64,000 nucleotides of DNA from contig JAQOTA010000070.1 in the NCBI GenBank assembly GCA_029532415.1, positions 806,001 to 870,000 on the forward strand. The letters run 5' to 3'. The notes under the pieces are model-generated. The model saw nothing but the letters and a program-made list of their open reading frames with translations. It was not told the DNA's origin and made no database searches. The stretch comes from Marasmius tenuissimus (taxonomy: Eukaryota; Basidiomycota; Agaricomycetes; Agaricales; Marasmiaceae). How positions within the stretch are numbered: position 1 is the first letter of the stretch; each line of letters starts with the position of its first letter. This document shows positions 11,789 through 23,914 of this stretch, in pieces. The position numbers were made by a program, and so were the translations under genes.

Positions 11789-12679
11789 TATATGTGAGAA
11801 CGGAGCAGATACTGTACATGACCGGCGGTCGACCGCCGGCCGTCTGGCCTGCAGGCTGATCCGGTGATACCTGCAGGTTTTTTGTCCAGAAACCTGCAGG
11901 TCGTACTGGCTTCTACCTGTGGGTTAGTCTGCTTTTGACCCGTGGGTCGAGCTGATAACAACCCGCAGGTCAGCAGTTTCTTGCCTATGGGTTACATAGA
12001 TAGAGACCCATGGGTCAGCCCAACTGTAGCCTGTGGGTCGAATGCCTAACACCTGTGGGATTGAGTAGCCTGGTGACCTACTAACAAGAGGCACTTAATA
12101 CTAAGTTTGATTCAAACCTGGCATAAATCTACTGCACTCATGAAGAAGGCCACTTCACCAACTTTATGTTCGGTCGAGGCAACATGAGAATTCGGGGCGT
12201 CAAACTTGAATACGGGGTTTGTACGGGGTCTTTCTTCCCTAGGAGGCTAAAAACTCGAGTGAAAGTCAGTGCCAGACGCGTAAAACTGTCATAAAAACTG
12301 TGCTCAAAGCTCCCATGGATTAGGTGACCTCAGGGAGCAGTACCGAGTGCTGGCGAGTAAAATAGACTTTCCTAGACCGATACATATTACACGGTACGTG
12401 CTAAATAGTAAACAGTAATAAAACCGGTAGGTCCTGGTGACTCAATGACCTGTAGGTCACATAGTATCTCTGGCCTTGAGGTACCGGAGCTTTGCCTGCA
12501 GGCCAAATTCGCCTTTACCTACAGGTAAAAGTCATAAAAACCCGTAAGTCAGCGTGAAGACACCTATAGGTTGCGAACTGGCAGCCTGCAGGTGAGTTCT
12601 TTTTGACCCGTGGGTTAGATGGCCGCCGGTCGAGAGCCGCCGGCCATTCACAGCATCCGCCCCATCCTGGTATATGTGA
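11789..12679. mobile_element. Non-autonomous inverted-repeat DNA element with CCTGCAGG-type subterminal motifs
   Basis: A direct repeat TATATGTGA occurs at 11789-11797 and 12671-12679. Just inside, the two ends are inverted copies: the left reads AGAACGGAGCAGATACTGTA, and the right (reverse complement) differs mostly by A/G transitions, continuing into CCGGCGG and TCGACCG blocks of about 40 bases. Both subterminal zones hold many variants of a 10-base motif (ACCTGCAGGT, ACCTGTGGGT, ACCCGTGGGT, ACCTACAGGT). There is no coding capacity. This is the architecture of a TIR transposon with binding-site-like subterminal repeats. The superfamily is not determined. Confidence 0.6.
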
Positions 12680-13069
12680 AATTTGGGAAGGCAAATTACT
12701 GTCAACAAGTGCACGGTCCATGTGCCAATTTGAATCTTGCGGCCCAAGTGCGGACTCCCACTCCCACTCGAAAGTGACTAAGTTCGAAGACTCGTCGTTG
12801 AGAGGAGGCTGTAATCGGGCTTGAATAAACTGAGTGAGGTCTATTTATAACATATCAGGGTTGTTCTGTGCAAAGATGTTAGAAACAATCCGTAGCTGTC
12901 CAGTTTAGTCCGATTTGGTCTCCCAGTGTCCGACATGGTCCGCGGACATCTCGTTGGGGCTCACGCCCTTGGGGCCTCATGACATTGGCGTCAGCTGTGC
13001 TGAACAGTTTGCTGCTTTGTGATGTTCGGTAACATACAAGTCGACGTGAGGATGCAATATGATATACCG
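12680..13069. other. Spacer between duplicate and DNA element
   Basis: There is no gene here. The duplicated segment resumes at about 13070. Confidence 0.4.
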
Positions 13070-15075
13070 GCCGACTCCGCTATGCTATGTAGCTCTGGTA
13101 ACCTACTGTAGACTGTAAAAGGAACCCACCCCTGTGGCTCGTAAATACTCCAAGACTCGTTGTTGGTGCAAGTAAATGGTATATACTATATCAAGTGGAA
13201 CCTATGATATGAAATGAGCGATTTCGTAGTGTTGATGTTAGCGTGTTACCTCCGAGATCATTCCATCTACATCTGCATCTGCATCTCCTCCTCCTCTTCT
13301 TCCTCATCGTTGTAATCGGCGTGCTCGTTTACCTCATCGTCATTGTCCTCTTCGCCGTCATCATTGCGCTTGTCCTTTTGCGGCACTATGACGATAGTCC
13401 CATCCTCGCCCAAATCAATGGCAGCAGGCCACGGACTCAGTACCTCTATGTGCGTATTGCAATAGGAAAGCGTGAACTTATCACCTTCTATAGTGCAGCG
13501 GAAAGGGAGAACGGGATGGGCTGTGGAGATGCGGGGAATGGTCGAGCTGAGCTTATAATCGCCGAACTGGAATGTGGGTTCAGTTCGAATGAACCTGGGT
13601 GACTTTGCCTTCCCTCCTGACTTCTGACGCTGGCGATCGTCATCATCATAATCATTGACAACCGCCTTCTTGCCTGAGGAAGTGGAAGGTAGATTTTTTG
13701 GAGTAGGTACGATGAATCGTCGGAGAGAGGTCTCCAAGCAGGCCTCCATCTTCATCGCGGCATCTGAGAACCGTTCCTGGAGGGCATCGCTGAGAACCCC
13801 ACGATTTCTGTGCAGCACAAGAGTGATTAACTGGAACAACTTGACTTTACCCTCTAGGCCTCTAAACCTTTTATTGATGGAGATTATGCTCGGTGACTGT
13901 CCCTATTATTATCATGTGAATAAACAGAAAACAGTGGTAGCGAAGGGCACATACTTCTCGTGTACTTTTTCGGAAACACAAAACCGTCGCCCACGAGTGA
14001 GAATTATTGCCGTTCCGGCCCTCGGGTACCCACAGGCACAGGATACACAAGTTCTCCACCACGGCCTTCTCCTCCTTGTTAGCAAGCTGATAGGCCCATC
14101 TCATCCGTATGTATCCATGCAATATGCTTTTCACCAGGCCTTCGTTTCCGCTACCACCCTCAATCGTCACGATAGCGAAAGGGCTGGGATTCATGGATTT
14201 GTACGCAAGTCTTTCATATGGTTTGTAACGCCACAGCGACAGCTTAGCATCAGGTTTGCCTGCAGGTATCAGACAAGGGTACAGCCAGCTTTCCGCTCTG
14301 CCTCTCCGTACTCAGTAACAATTTCGGAGGGTAAAAGGACATGGACATACCCGGCGCTATCATACATATCATAGCCCTCATCCCCAATCTGTTCGTGCAC
14401 AACACACAGCAACAGGTCGGGTGTCAGGAAGTCATCCTCTTCGGGATCTACCAACATAGCGCGGAGCCAAATTGTCCCGTAGCACCGAGGGGCTTCCGGT
14501 ACGGTTCCAAACACAAAAGAGCTTTCAATTCCCGGCCGTTGCTTTTGGATATAGGTGTCAAACCAATCTTTGAAATATTGGTCGTGGTCCAATCCCTGCA
14601 GGCGAAGTGAGAACTGTTGCAGCGAGTCACAAGGGGAACAACCCACCGTCTCAGCGGGCTGAGGTACTGATATAGGCTCAAGTCTAAACTCCCGCGGCCA
14701 CTCATCACCACCATATTCATATTCAGATCCAATCAATTTACGGATGTCCTCGTCCTGGAACTTCGAGACATCCGAAACCAGAAGATGTGACAAGTTCTTT
14801 AGTTTTCGGGCTTTGGCGTTCAGGTTAGCTTCGACAATTTCGGCCAGTTCTTCCTGGAATCGTGCGTGACTGACAGAGCGAGTGGTGACGAAGAAGCGAT
14901 CACGAGGAAGTTTGCCGCTAGTTGGTTTGGCCATGAGCGAGGAAAATGTGGAAGGATTCTGGATGGCCGATGGGAGCTGAGCGAGATAGTGTGAGAGTCA
15001 GAGAGAATCGGTAGGTTGTTTGGTAAACTTTGGCGTCGACGTGAGGATGGCTCTAGCGGACTGGTCACGTGTTAT
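13070..15075. repeat. Segmental duplication, copy 2 (intact gene)
   Basis: Counterpart of 9620-11755 in the same orientation. It includes the 3' flank, the three-exon gene and about 130 bases of promoter-side sequence ending at GGTCACGTG. Confidence 0.8.
13267..14934 (-). CDS. Unrecognised 518-residue protein with acidic tail
   Basis: Three exons on the minus strand (14934-14351, 14297-13955, 13896-13267) join in phase to 518 residues. The introns (53 and 58 bases) have GTATGT donors and CAG acceptors. I do not recognise a known domain. Residues 1-60 are basic (RDRFFVTTRSVS, KARKLKNLSHLL). The middle carries a Trp-rich stretch (ESWLYP, SLWRYKPY, GYIRMRWAYQL). A region near residues 330-360 resembles a coiled segment (QLITLVLHRNRG...LQERFSDAAMKMEACLETSL), a short basic linker follows, and the last ~45 residues are nearly all acidic before ending EMQMQM. 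The basic linker plus acidic tail suggests a nuclear or chromatin-associated protein, but this is inference only. The decayed duplicate upstream supports the splice model because both intron positions are shared. Confidence 0.75.
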
Positions 15076-15964
15076 CTTTTACTTGCGAGGCACGTGCCTC
15101 AATGAAAAGTCCTGTATATATTGACTGAAAGTCAAGGGAGTCAATGCTTTTCTATACCCGACAGAGCCTGGCTTTTTTCGAGTCGTTAAATAACGTGGGC
15201 TAGCGAGGTCCTGGCAGACTTTAAGCCCGGGGCCGTTTCGACAGCGTACGCACAAGTCATTCGTTCGATGGCAGTACTGGCGACGCCCATAACCTAGTCC
15301 CTACTTGCTTTGGATCATACATTATTCGGTACGCTTTCCGGATAGCCGATAATGCGTGTGTTATGGGCCAGAGATTATCGATCGCAGAACCGCACGGATT
15401 GTAGAGGAATCAGCGAAAGAAGAGGTTGTGGCCGAATTTCGGCCCCCAAGCTCAGCGCTCAAGACTCGGTATCATTGACCGAGGTATTATGCGGAACTTC
15501 AAGATCTATTTCAAGCTTAAATATCCAAGCGCAGACTTCACTGTTTAGTTATCGAATTCCAGGGAGTTCAAAACGACGACTTTCCCTTTTTTGCTGGTTC
15601 AGAGAGACGAGAGCATAAGTCCGGCTTCAGCTTGAGAAGGCAATGATCCTGGAGCCTTTCTCAAGTTTCGCCCTACTAGTATATTTGTCCTCGGGCATCT
15701 TAATCACGGTGACTCGAAGCCAGTCGCACACAGTCAACATTACTTCCTCGAACGTAGTGGGGGCGTGGACGCCATATGTATTCCTATGGCGATGCAACGT
15801 GCAATATTAGGCTCGTGTACGAAACCGCTACTTCGGATGCGAGCCGACTTACTGATGTGTACTTAGAGTGGGAGGGGGAAAGAGTTCAGAGCCGCAGTGT
15901 CTTCGAGAGCACGAGGAGAGACCCCTCCGATCTAAGCCCTCTACCCACGCCGCACGGCGACTGC
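15076..15964. other. Intergenic, no gene supported
   Basis: Open frames at 15352-15618 and 15776-16153 lack family features, and the second overlaps the next gene out of frame. The only plausible signal is the TATA box at its end. Confidence 0.4.
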
Positions 15965-15971
15965 TATAAAA
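15965..15971 (+). promoter_or_regulatory. TATA box of alpha/beta-hydrolase gene
   Basis: TATAAAA lies 46 bases before the ATG at 16011, with a short CT-containing leader. Confidence 0.55.
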
Positions 15972-16010
15972 TGATACTCCAAACGCTCTGTCATGCGGCA
16001 TTCTTCAGCC

Positions 16011-17304
16011 ATGTCCAACTCCCAAGATCCCCCCAAATACGGGCATCTGTCGTGGTTCCAGTGGATTCGATACAAGTTCCACATGACTTTCCTCCGTGCG
16101 TGTATTCCGGTTGTGCCGCCATATTCTTGAGGCTCGTTGAAATAGGCAAATAGCGCTCTATCTCGGATGGAAAATCATCAGCTCGCCGTTCGTGAAGCAC
16201 AACCAGGAGAGATCGCTTCACGAGATCGTTACTCACGCCAAACTCCGCTATCTCTTGGCTTTGGACCCAGCGCAAGTGCAATATCATTGTCCTCCCTGCT
16301 TATCAGCCTACAATGCATGGGCAAACCACAATGACTTGCCCCAAGAAATAGAGGAGCTCGAAGAAGATACCAAGGTCGTTTGGATTGGACCTAAGACAAC
16401 AGAGAAAGTCATCTTCTACTGCCATGGTATATTCATCAGCAAGCTTGTCCCCCCTCTCTGTTGACCCTCAATGTTTGTAGGTGGTGCTTACTGGACACCC
16501 CTTCTACCAGAAATGATGACTTTCTGGCGATACGTTCAGCTTGAGTTTGAGAAGCGGGGACTCCAGGTTGGGGTGGCTTGTTTAGTCTACAGTAGGCCGT
16601 CCCCCCCGTCACCGTCCTCCTTGACTTAAGACTCACAGTGATTTCCAGCACTCATTCCCGAAGCAGCATTCCCCCACCCGCTCCAACAAGCGACTATCGC
16701 TATAAATCACCTACTCGCTTCTGGTGTGGACGCAGATAACCTTCAGCTAGCAGGAGATTCGGCTGGAGGAAACCTAGTTCTTCAGCTTCTCTCGCACGTC
16801 CTTCATCCACATCCTCGGGTCCAACCGCTTCGTACCAGTCGTTTTCGTGGAGCTTATGCAATGTCTCCTTGGGTTATCCTTTCTCTGGACCGGGAACATG
16901 ACGGTGGAGAGTCGCTTATTCGCGGCGATCATGCGGACATCCTGACTAGAGCGGGTTTGAAGGTGCTTGGAGACGCCGTGATGAAAGACGTGCCACCACA
17001 TCATGGCATGTACGCTGAACCGATCAAGGCCCCGCACGGATGGTTTGGCAGGGTGGGAGAAGTGGTAGATAAGATCTTGATCTCCACAGGGGAGTATGAC
17101 TGCTGCGAGGACCAAGCTAGAGATATGTACGAGGTGCTCAGGACACACGCCGACAATGTCGAGTTTCTCGACCAAGAAGGTGGTGTTCATGATGGCCCGT
17201 ACCTCGAGCTTCGTCCGGAAGAGCTCGACGATGCAGTTCTCCCTAGTTCATCTATAACTCCAGCTATAATCGAGTGGTTCGCAAAAGGGTTCAATTCGAA
17301 CTGA
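16011..17304 (+). CDS. Alpha/beta-hydrolase, HSL-type esterase
   Basis: Serine hydrolase of the hormone-sensitive-lipase / alpha/beta-hydrolase-3 group, cleaving ester or acetyl groups from an unknown substrate. Exons 16011-16095, 16154-16426, 16481-16591 and 16649-17304 give 374 residues in phase. The oxyanion-hole motif HGGAYW spans the exon 2/3 junction, the nucleophile elbow is GDSAGG, the acid is probably the Asp in STGEYDCCEDQ, and the His is in GGVHDGPY. The order and spacing are right for the family. The first ~45 residues include a hydrophobic stretch (FLPLYLGWKII) that may anchor or shape the substrate cap. The GTGCGT donor of intron 1 was chosen because it is the only one that keeps the frame. 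It stands alone between the duplicated locus and the MYND gene. Confidence 0.85.
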
Positions 17305-17444
17305 TTACAAGGCTGTAGCAATATGTCAGGTAGAGTATTCTCTATGAAATTACCATCCTATAGTCACGTTCTCGTCGGTCGTTTCTGTTTTCTGAGGATG
17401 ATGTCACATTAGAAAAGTTACTGATTGTAGAGTATCAGCAACGA

Positions 17445-18325
17445 TTAGAGACTCGCAGGCTGCTCGCTCAACTCCCAATCTCCCCACTCGCATCCCAATC
17501 CCGGAGCACCTTTAGCACATGGCAGCTTCACTTTTGACACACTGTCCGTGTATTGTCGAAGAACAAGCCACCACTCCCTGTGGAGAGGCCTCGCTTGTGC
17601 TACACGCTTGTCGATGTGAAAGCGCTTCATCCAAGCGTACGTGTATCTTCCATGAAACACGGATTCGACGACAAAAGACAAAGAGCCGTAGTATTCATTC
17701 CCCATCTCTTCCCTTCCAGGTATCGCCTCCTCATACACAGTGTGAGGGTGCTCCTTCAAAACCTGTGGTACGGTTCCGAACTCGGAAGATCTCCTCGAGA
17801 TACCCACGACATTGAACCGGTATTGAGCTGGTACATCCGAACGGCCGTTATGAGCGATTTGAACGCAGAGAAATTCCTTGTTGGCTTCTTCAATAGTGAA
17901 CTCGTTGAGAAAGGAGGATGCAATCGCGCAGTTCTTCAGGGGAGTGTCGAAATAACGTGCCCATGCCCACATGTCGTCGAGTGCAGTCTCGATCTGCGTA
18001 TGATGCGCGAATTGTTCTCTATCTTCGTTCAGAGTAGCGCAGAGTCGCACGTGGTTCATCCAATCTTCATCATGACACTTTTTGCTCTATAGGGAGACAA
18101 GACTATCAGCAACCAACACGCTGAGAAGAGTAACGAGAGACCTACGCAGTAGAGCGCCACTGTACACCCAGGACATCTGAAAAATGTCGTATCGCGACGA
18201 CCGGGCGAGATAGCGAGACACGTAGCACATTTCGGATGCGAATGTACAACAGGTCCATCGTGAAACATAGGTAGAACCGGTTTTTCGACATAATATCCGC
18301 CCGAATAGTGCATGTTCGAAGCCAT
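17445..18325 (-). CDS. MYND-type zinc-finger protein
   Basis: Two exons (18325-18146, 18086-17445) encode 273 residues. Splicing completes a MYND finger near the N-terminus: C33-x2-C36, C51-x2-C54, C60-x3-C64, H72-x3-C76, exactly the family spacing, with the intron falling just after C60 (ALYC | SKKC). MYND fingers usually mediate protein-protein contacts. The remaining ~195 residues (for example DDMWAWARYFDTPL, REWWLVLRQYTDS) match no domain I know, and many such proteins are found in mushroom genomes. Met at 18325 starts close to the finger. A longer in-frame start at 18502 is possible but the extra sequence is low in complexity. Partner and role are unknown. Confidence 0.8.
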
Positions 18326-18630
18326 CTGGCTGAAGGTACGCGCTGACGAGAATGAATAAAAGAGGATTTCGACGGATATCAGGGTTATTGAAGCCGCGTT
18401 ACTTGTGCTTTGAGGAAGTATTGAGGCGGCTTTGACACACGCGTCACTACGCAAAGGGCCTGATGATGGTAAGAGCCAAGGGGCGTGGGAATGTTTCAGC
18501 ACCCATGCCCACCCATAAGTAGGCTCTGTAGCGTCATTTCGGCTCTTAAAACGTCTTACTGCGTCTCGAAGTGCTTCTGAACACTACAGTACAGAATAAA
18601 GGTAATTTTACATAAATTCCAAATGTACAT

Positions 18631-20664
18631 TCATGAATGCATCAAACGAAACTCGAGCATATACGTCTCCGCGAAATCCCAGACTTGGACGAGCTCGAGC
18701 CCAACTTCCGCCCTGCAAACGAACGAATCAGCCTAAAAAGCAGACACTCTGACTAATCACGAGGCTCACCCAAGCGCTGCGTACTCCTCGCATGTTCTCT
18801 CCTGGCTGTTAAACATCGCTAACATGTTCTACGAGTTCGTCAGCACGGCATCAATAACCTGAAGAGGGTCCGGCTCACGATGTCTTGGTTGTAATGCCGA
18901 ATGTTTCCAGTTCCGTAGTTTGGAAGTAACGGGAAAGGCGCCTGTGTCGACGAGAAGCGGTCAGCATAGTTGTGTCCGAGAACAAAAGTGCAACACACCT
19001 GTTCAAGCCCAACAGCGGTCTTGTTGGCAGGGCTGGTGTCCGAGAAGACATGTTTCAGGACAAAATCGTCTGCAGGGATTGTCAAGTTATTGATCTTGAG
19101 GAATGCTCGGAATCCAACTGACGAATAAGTAAACGGCTCTGCAGCTTCATAGCGTTCGCCACATTGCGAAGAATCGTGATCGCTTCAGCGTCCGGCCAAT
19201 CGTGTATAATGTGTTTCATCTGTGTACAGTAAGAGTGTTCAGCCCGCGTTTATGAAGGGGGTAATTGGCAACGCACGTAGTACACGTCTTGACCCGCGAC
19301 GGGCGTTTGCTGCAAGAAGTTTATAGGAACAAACTCGACTCGTTTAGCGTCCAATGCCTCCGGAAGCTCATTAGACCACAGCTAGAAGATCCCGAGTATT
19401 AGCATTCGTCGATACGGTTCAACCCTCTGCACATACGAGCTTCGCTTGTTCCAGCGGTTCAGGAAGATCTTGGAGGGTAATCGATATGTGTGGATGGGCC
19501 TTGGCAATCGCAAGAGGGACCGTTCCAACGCCAGAACCGACATCACAGAAGGTCGTACCCAGAGGCATCGTCGTCCACGGGAAATCTGGGGTAAAATTTG
19601 AATTAGCCAACACGCTTCAATAGGATCAGAGTACCAACGAACTCACTATTTACCACCGATGTCGATCCTGTGACCCTACTCCACCCCATCATGGCTTTAT
19701 CAAAACGCTAGCAGGAAGCGACACCATAGATTAGTTCCAAAACGTTCGTCCAGAAATACAATAGAATGTACGTTACCTGTGCTGTCTCCGGCTTGATAAA
19801 ACGAAAAAGCGAAATGAAATGGAAAACGCCATCAGTCTCAATACTACACCAAACGAGGATAAGGAAAGAAGACCTGGGACCCACATGAACTCTATACCAA
19901 TCGAACAACGCAGCATTCTCCATTTCCCCTTTCACCGAATACGTAAAAGCAGTCTTATTCACCGCAACACTAGCCCCATATTCCGGATCCCCCATGGCCT
20001 CAGGAATCGAATTCACGCCCTTCAAAGACTCCCCCGTGTTCAACAACACAGTCACCGACACCGGGTTCGTCGAAAGAAGCGTCAGGGACAATCTGTTGTT
20101 CGCAAAAACGTTTTCCGCCACTACGTCTCGTGAGATTCCCAAGAACGAAAAGAAAAGGTACTATGCTGCACACCTTCTTTGAAACATCCCCGAGTGGCGA
20201 GGAGACGTAAGACCTGTTTGAGTTTTCTGGCGTCGAGTGATGCTTGGGCCGCGATACTTTCGATATGCAAGCCTTCGGGGAAACCTTCAAGCAAGTCGGG
20301 AATTTTCTTTTCGACGACCAGTCTCATACAAGGAGCTTCGTACGGCATGCTTCGCTGGGGAAAAAAACGTCCGGATTTCTCAGCTAAGACAAGAGGGAGT
20401 TTCGAAGAAGGAGCTCACGTTGGCAATCGTATGCATCGGTTGGGCCAACGTCGTACAAAGACGTTCACAAGCACTCTCTAGCACCCGAATCGCCTTCTTC
20501 AACGCCAAAGCATCCGGAGCAGAATCGAGAGGATGAGGAGAGTCGTCATCGGGTGACGGTACACCGCGTCCAGTTTTGCGATATTCCGCCACCGCGCTGT
20601 ACGTAGCGGACTGGATGAGGCCCAGTAAAGCGTCGATATCAGAAGTAGCTGTAGAGATAGTCAT
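18631..20664 (-). CDS. SAM-dependent O-methyltransferase (class II-like)
   Basis: Plant/fungal-type O-methyltransferase of the kind common in Agaricomycetes. It transfers a methyl group from SAM to a hydroxyl of a small aromatic product. Exons run from ATG 20664 (MTISTATSDIDALLG) to TGA at 18631 (EFRLMHS). The N-terminal winged-helix dimerisation region (LEGFPEGLHIESIAAQ, RKLKQVLRLLATRG) precedes the SAM-binding loop DVGSGVGTVPLAIAKAHP and the acidic DLPE. The catalytic-region signature KHIIHDWPDAEA follows, with the His expected as the base. Most junctions are clear GT-AG introns. One junction near 19090-19160 (between ANAMKLQ and the INNLTIPADDF segment) cannot be joined cleanly by hand and may hide a frameshift or an unusual intron. 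A TATA box lies 50 bases upstream. Confidence 0.82.
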
Positions 20665-20712
20665 GGTGAGAAAAGGGGTTTCAGAACGAAGATGATGATA
20701 ACTCACGAGGAG

Positions 20713-20720
20713 TTTTTATA
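20713..20720 (-). promoter_or_regulatory. TATA box of O-methyltransferase gene
   Basis: TATAAAAA on the minus strand, about 50 bases upstream of the ATG at 20664. Confidence 0.5.
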
Positions 20721-22109
20721 CAACACCGGTCAGGTCTCGTAAAGGCGCAGACAAATAAGGCGATGTCATCCCGGGAGGTAGGCACAGCGATTGATAGATA
20801 TCATTATGGCCAGGTCAGGTCAGGTCTTGGGAGCATGAGAGCTTCGACTCGGATTTGACCAGGGTTGAGAACTCCCCGGGATCTTTAATACATATCATTG
20901 TTTTAGCGTCAATCGATGTCCCCTAAGCGAGCCTCGTTATTGATATGTCTATTCATGTGATGGACTAGGTCCTACACGACGACATGAGAGAGGGGGATAG
21001 GTATGGAGGCTAGTCAGCGGGCCCGAATGGGTCGGATAACCTTCAGAAAAGGACCTATGAAAGGTGGGTGCCTTTGTACAGGTTGGTGAACGCGACAAGC
21101 GCCACCTTGTCAAAGACTGGAGGTTGTATGGCAAGTTTCCAGAGGGCGGGAACCATGACGATGCCGGAAAGATAGGAGTCGTGGTGGTGGTTGTGGTTGT
21201 TTGGATACCACCGAATGCGTCACCGCAAACCGAATGCTGTAGCCTGTAGCTTCGAAGACGGCTGGGAGTGCCAACAAGGCAGAGACGGCCGAGCTTGTGA
21301 GGAACCAGACGTCGGTATTCGGTAAGCATGCATGACATCGGAGAGTAACAAGCGTAACTTTCATGTGGAACTCATTTGAGAGCTTCTTCAACGGAAGGTT
21401 TATCAGGCATGAAAATGTGACGTCGGAATCGAGACTGTGTGCTCGTAATACGAAGGGGCCGGGAGAGCAGGGTCTCTAGCCAAATATTTGGAGAGCAGGG
21501 GCGAAGGAAACATGGATATACCAGTAAGAGGGGGTCAAAGCTGGGTTCGATGCATGCCGCTACTGGACCGCAGGAGGGAAGGAAGCGTAGATGTGGGTCG
21601 TCTACCGCCTTTCATTGCATTGCCCACGAACGATGGGCAACTGGCGCGAATAATCGTCTCTTGCGTCAGATGGAGATGACAGCACTACCACTTGCGCGCG
21701 GGTGAGAGCTTAGACAAGGTGGCGTGGGGTGGAGAATGAATCAGTACCGCCTTTTGCGATATAATCCGACATGGCCCGTGATCGTAGGCGAACCCCCCTC
21801 GACTCCAGAATACTAAATGTGGCTTGTCGGGGTATCCGGAAGAGTAGAACATCGGGCTGGAAGTTCGGAAGTAGGACAGAAGGGAGATGAATTCAATACG
21901 ATAGCAATGAACGTTCCAAACAATGGGCGGCCAGGGCATAACGCCAGGGGAGAGAGCATAATGATTCTGTTCTCCACAAACCAGTAGATGTGGATCTGAA
22001 AGTTACTACGGAAGTGGGGGAATGAAGTAACGCCACCCTCCCTGTAGCGATGCACCCAGATGGAGTTTGCACACAGACCTCCATAACCCTCCATAGGACC
22101 TGGCACCCT
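20721..22109. other. Intergenic stretch with one weak coding signal
   Basis: No gene can be modelled. On the minus strand near 21060-21330, two hydrophobic runs (VSALLALPAVFEATGYSIRFA and KVALVAFTNLYKG) could be exons of a small membrane protein, but a start and the joining intron could not be placed. Confidence 0.3.
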
Positions 22110-23914
22110 CTACAGCCACCCAACCCAAATGCCCCCATCCCCCAGCCCCATACAAACACGCCCACTGGCCTCATCATAATCAAGAGCCGTACATCCCGTC
22201 GACCCCGTATTCGAAAGGATAGACTTCAACTTTGGTTGACTACCCAAGGAAGAAGACGACGCCAACAAAGGCCCAGGAAAGACACCGGCCACGATAGACT
22301 CTGCTCTCTTCGTATTCGAGCTGGTCGAAACACCAGCTCCTACGCCGATACCGATACCGTAGATATCGAAATCAAGCCCGTTCATATCGACAAGACCTGC
22401 ATCGGCGGACCCATTACCGTTACCGAGATGACCACCACCACCGGAGGGCATACCGATACCAGACAGATCCAAACCAGCGTCAGCAACGGCATCGACAGCC
22501 CATTGGTCCATAACGAGACCAGCACCGGTTACGGAGGGGTCAAGCAAAGATCGGGAGGGAGGACAGATCCAAAGAGCAGTGCTCGAGGGACCAGCACGAA
22601 TCGTCGAACATCGGATAGACCCACGAGGTGTAGATAACGACGAAACGGGGAATGGAGGGAAGGTGTAAGGAGGCATTGTCGAGTCTGTGTCCTGATTGGC
22701 AAGTAGGTGGTAGACGTCGATCGAGCCTTCGTCTGCGCGCCATGGGTTATTGTTCTCGCCTCGGACGAAGATTTTCACATTGTGGCTGGGTGCGGGGGAG
22801 ATGACGACGTCTATACCATCAACCCAGCCAAAGCTGTGAGTGGCCAAAGGTTGATACATCGGTATGGTGGCCTTCTCTGCCTCGAGAGCGGGACGGGGCT
22901 CTGCGCAGTCAGACCCGCGAGCATCCGTGGTGGTAGAGAAGAATGAGGGTTGGGGAAAGAGCGCTAATGACTGCGCGCGGACCACCAGGATCGAACGAAA
23001 CGCGAATAGGATCTGAACGGGAGTGTTATGCTACAAAAACGATATCAGAGGCTGGGATATGAAAGCACCCTGATGACTGCGTACTTACTTTCCAACTTTT
23101 GGAGCTTCCATCCGAGTCTCCCTGCGTACCTTCAACAAGAAGAGCAGTTTGTCCCGTTTTTCGGTCAAAGATGGTGGCCTGGGCGCTATCGTCAGCCAAG
23201 GCGAGCAGGTTTCCTGAGAATTCCAACGCCCTGAGTGGTCCTGCACCGTCTGGAGTTGGTATTCGACGCTTCGGTATCATGTTAAAGTCTTCGTCTATCG
23301 TCAACAACAGCGTTTCATGGGTTCTGCAATCATTTCAGCGAGAGATGAAACAACAGTGAATTCCAGACTCACCCGTCTTGAGAAATCGAGACAGCAATTC
23401 TCTCATCAGCATCAACATCCTGGTTGACTGCCAGACCCGTGAAAAGACCGCCTCTAGATGACCATTCCGACAACTTCACTGGCTCTCCGTCGTCGTTAGA
23501 ATCGGTTGACCACAACGTCAACACCGACCATATCCCCTTTGACACCGTCAGGAGCATCCGTTTCTCCTTTCCATCCAAAAAACGAACATCAGATGTCGCA
23601 GTACTCGTATGCGTTGCCCATTTCTTCGACCTTTTCACGCTCATCGTCTCGCACGACGACCAACGGCAACCCAACCTCCATGCGTTTCTAGTTGAATTTT
23701 CGAGATGCCAGGAATTATCTTCGTCGACAGGTGAATCGTACGGCCATGATCTGCTTAAGATATCGCGATTTCTCGCGTTGATCCAGACGATTGGTAGCTT
23801 GGAAAGAGCAAGAATATGTTGGCTCGTTTGTCTAAATTGGAGAATATCTGGTATGGACAGAAGGGAAAAAATATGGACGAAAATGTCGGTTGGTAGCTCC
23901 TGGAGGTTGATCAT
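22110..23914 (-). CDS. F-box protein
   Basis: Three exons (23914-23373, 23323-23089, 23030-22110) join in phase to 565 residues. Residues 1-45 form an F-box (LQELPTDIFVHIFSLLSIPDI...LPIVW), which would bind Skp1 in an SCF ubiquitin ligase. The rest shows propeller-like strands (GPLRALEFSGNLLALADDSA, ATIFDRKTGQ, GRVCMGLGDGGIWVG) consistent with a divergent beta-propeller substrate receptor, though clear WD repeats are not countable by eye. A Gly-rich segment (GIGMPSGGGGHLGNGNGSAD) lies near residue 490. It is divergent from the GST gene about 280 bases upstream only in sequence: both are on the minus strand. The target is unknown. Confidence 0.75.

Noticed and set aside
13243..13602. Plus-strand hydrophobic frame (119 residues)
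   Set aside because: It is the antisense shadow of the acidic tail of the 518-residue gene; GAA/GAT-rich codons read as Leu/Phe/Ile on the other strand.
21064..21249. Val-rich frame with eight consecutive Val
   Set aside because: It comes from a GTGGTGGTTGTGG repeat; no gene model fits.
22050..22637. 195-residue plus-strand frame
   Set aside because: It is the reverse of the F-box gene's last exon, which has a complete three-exon model.
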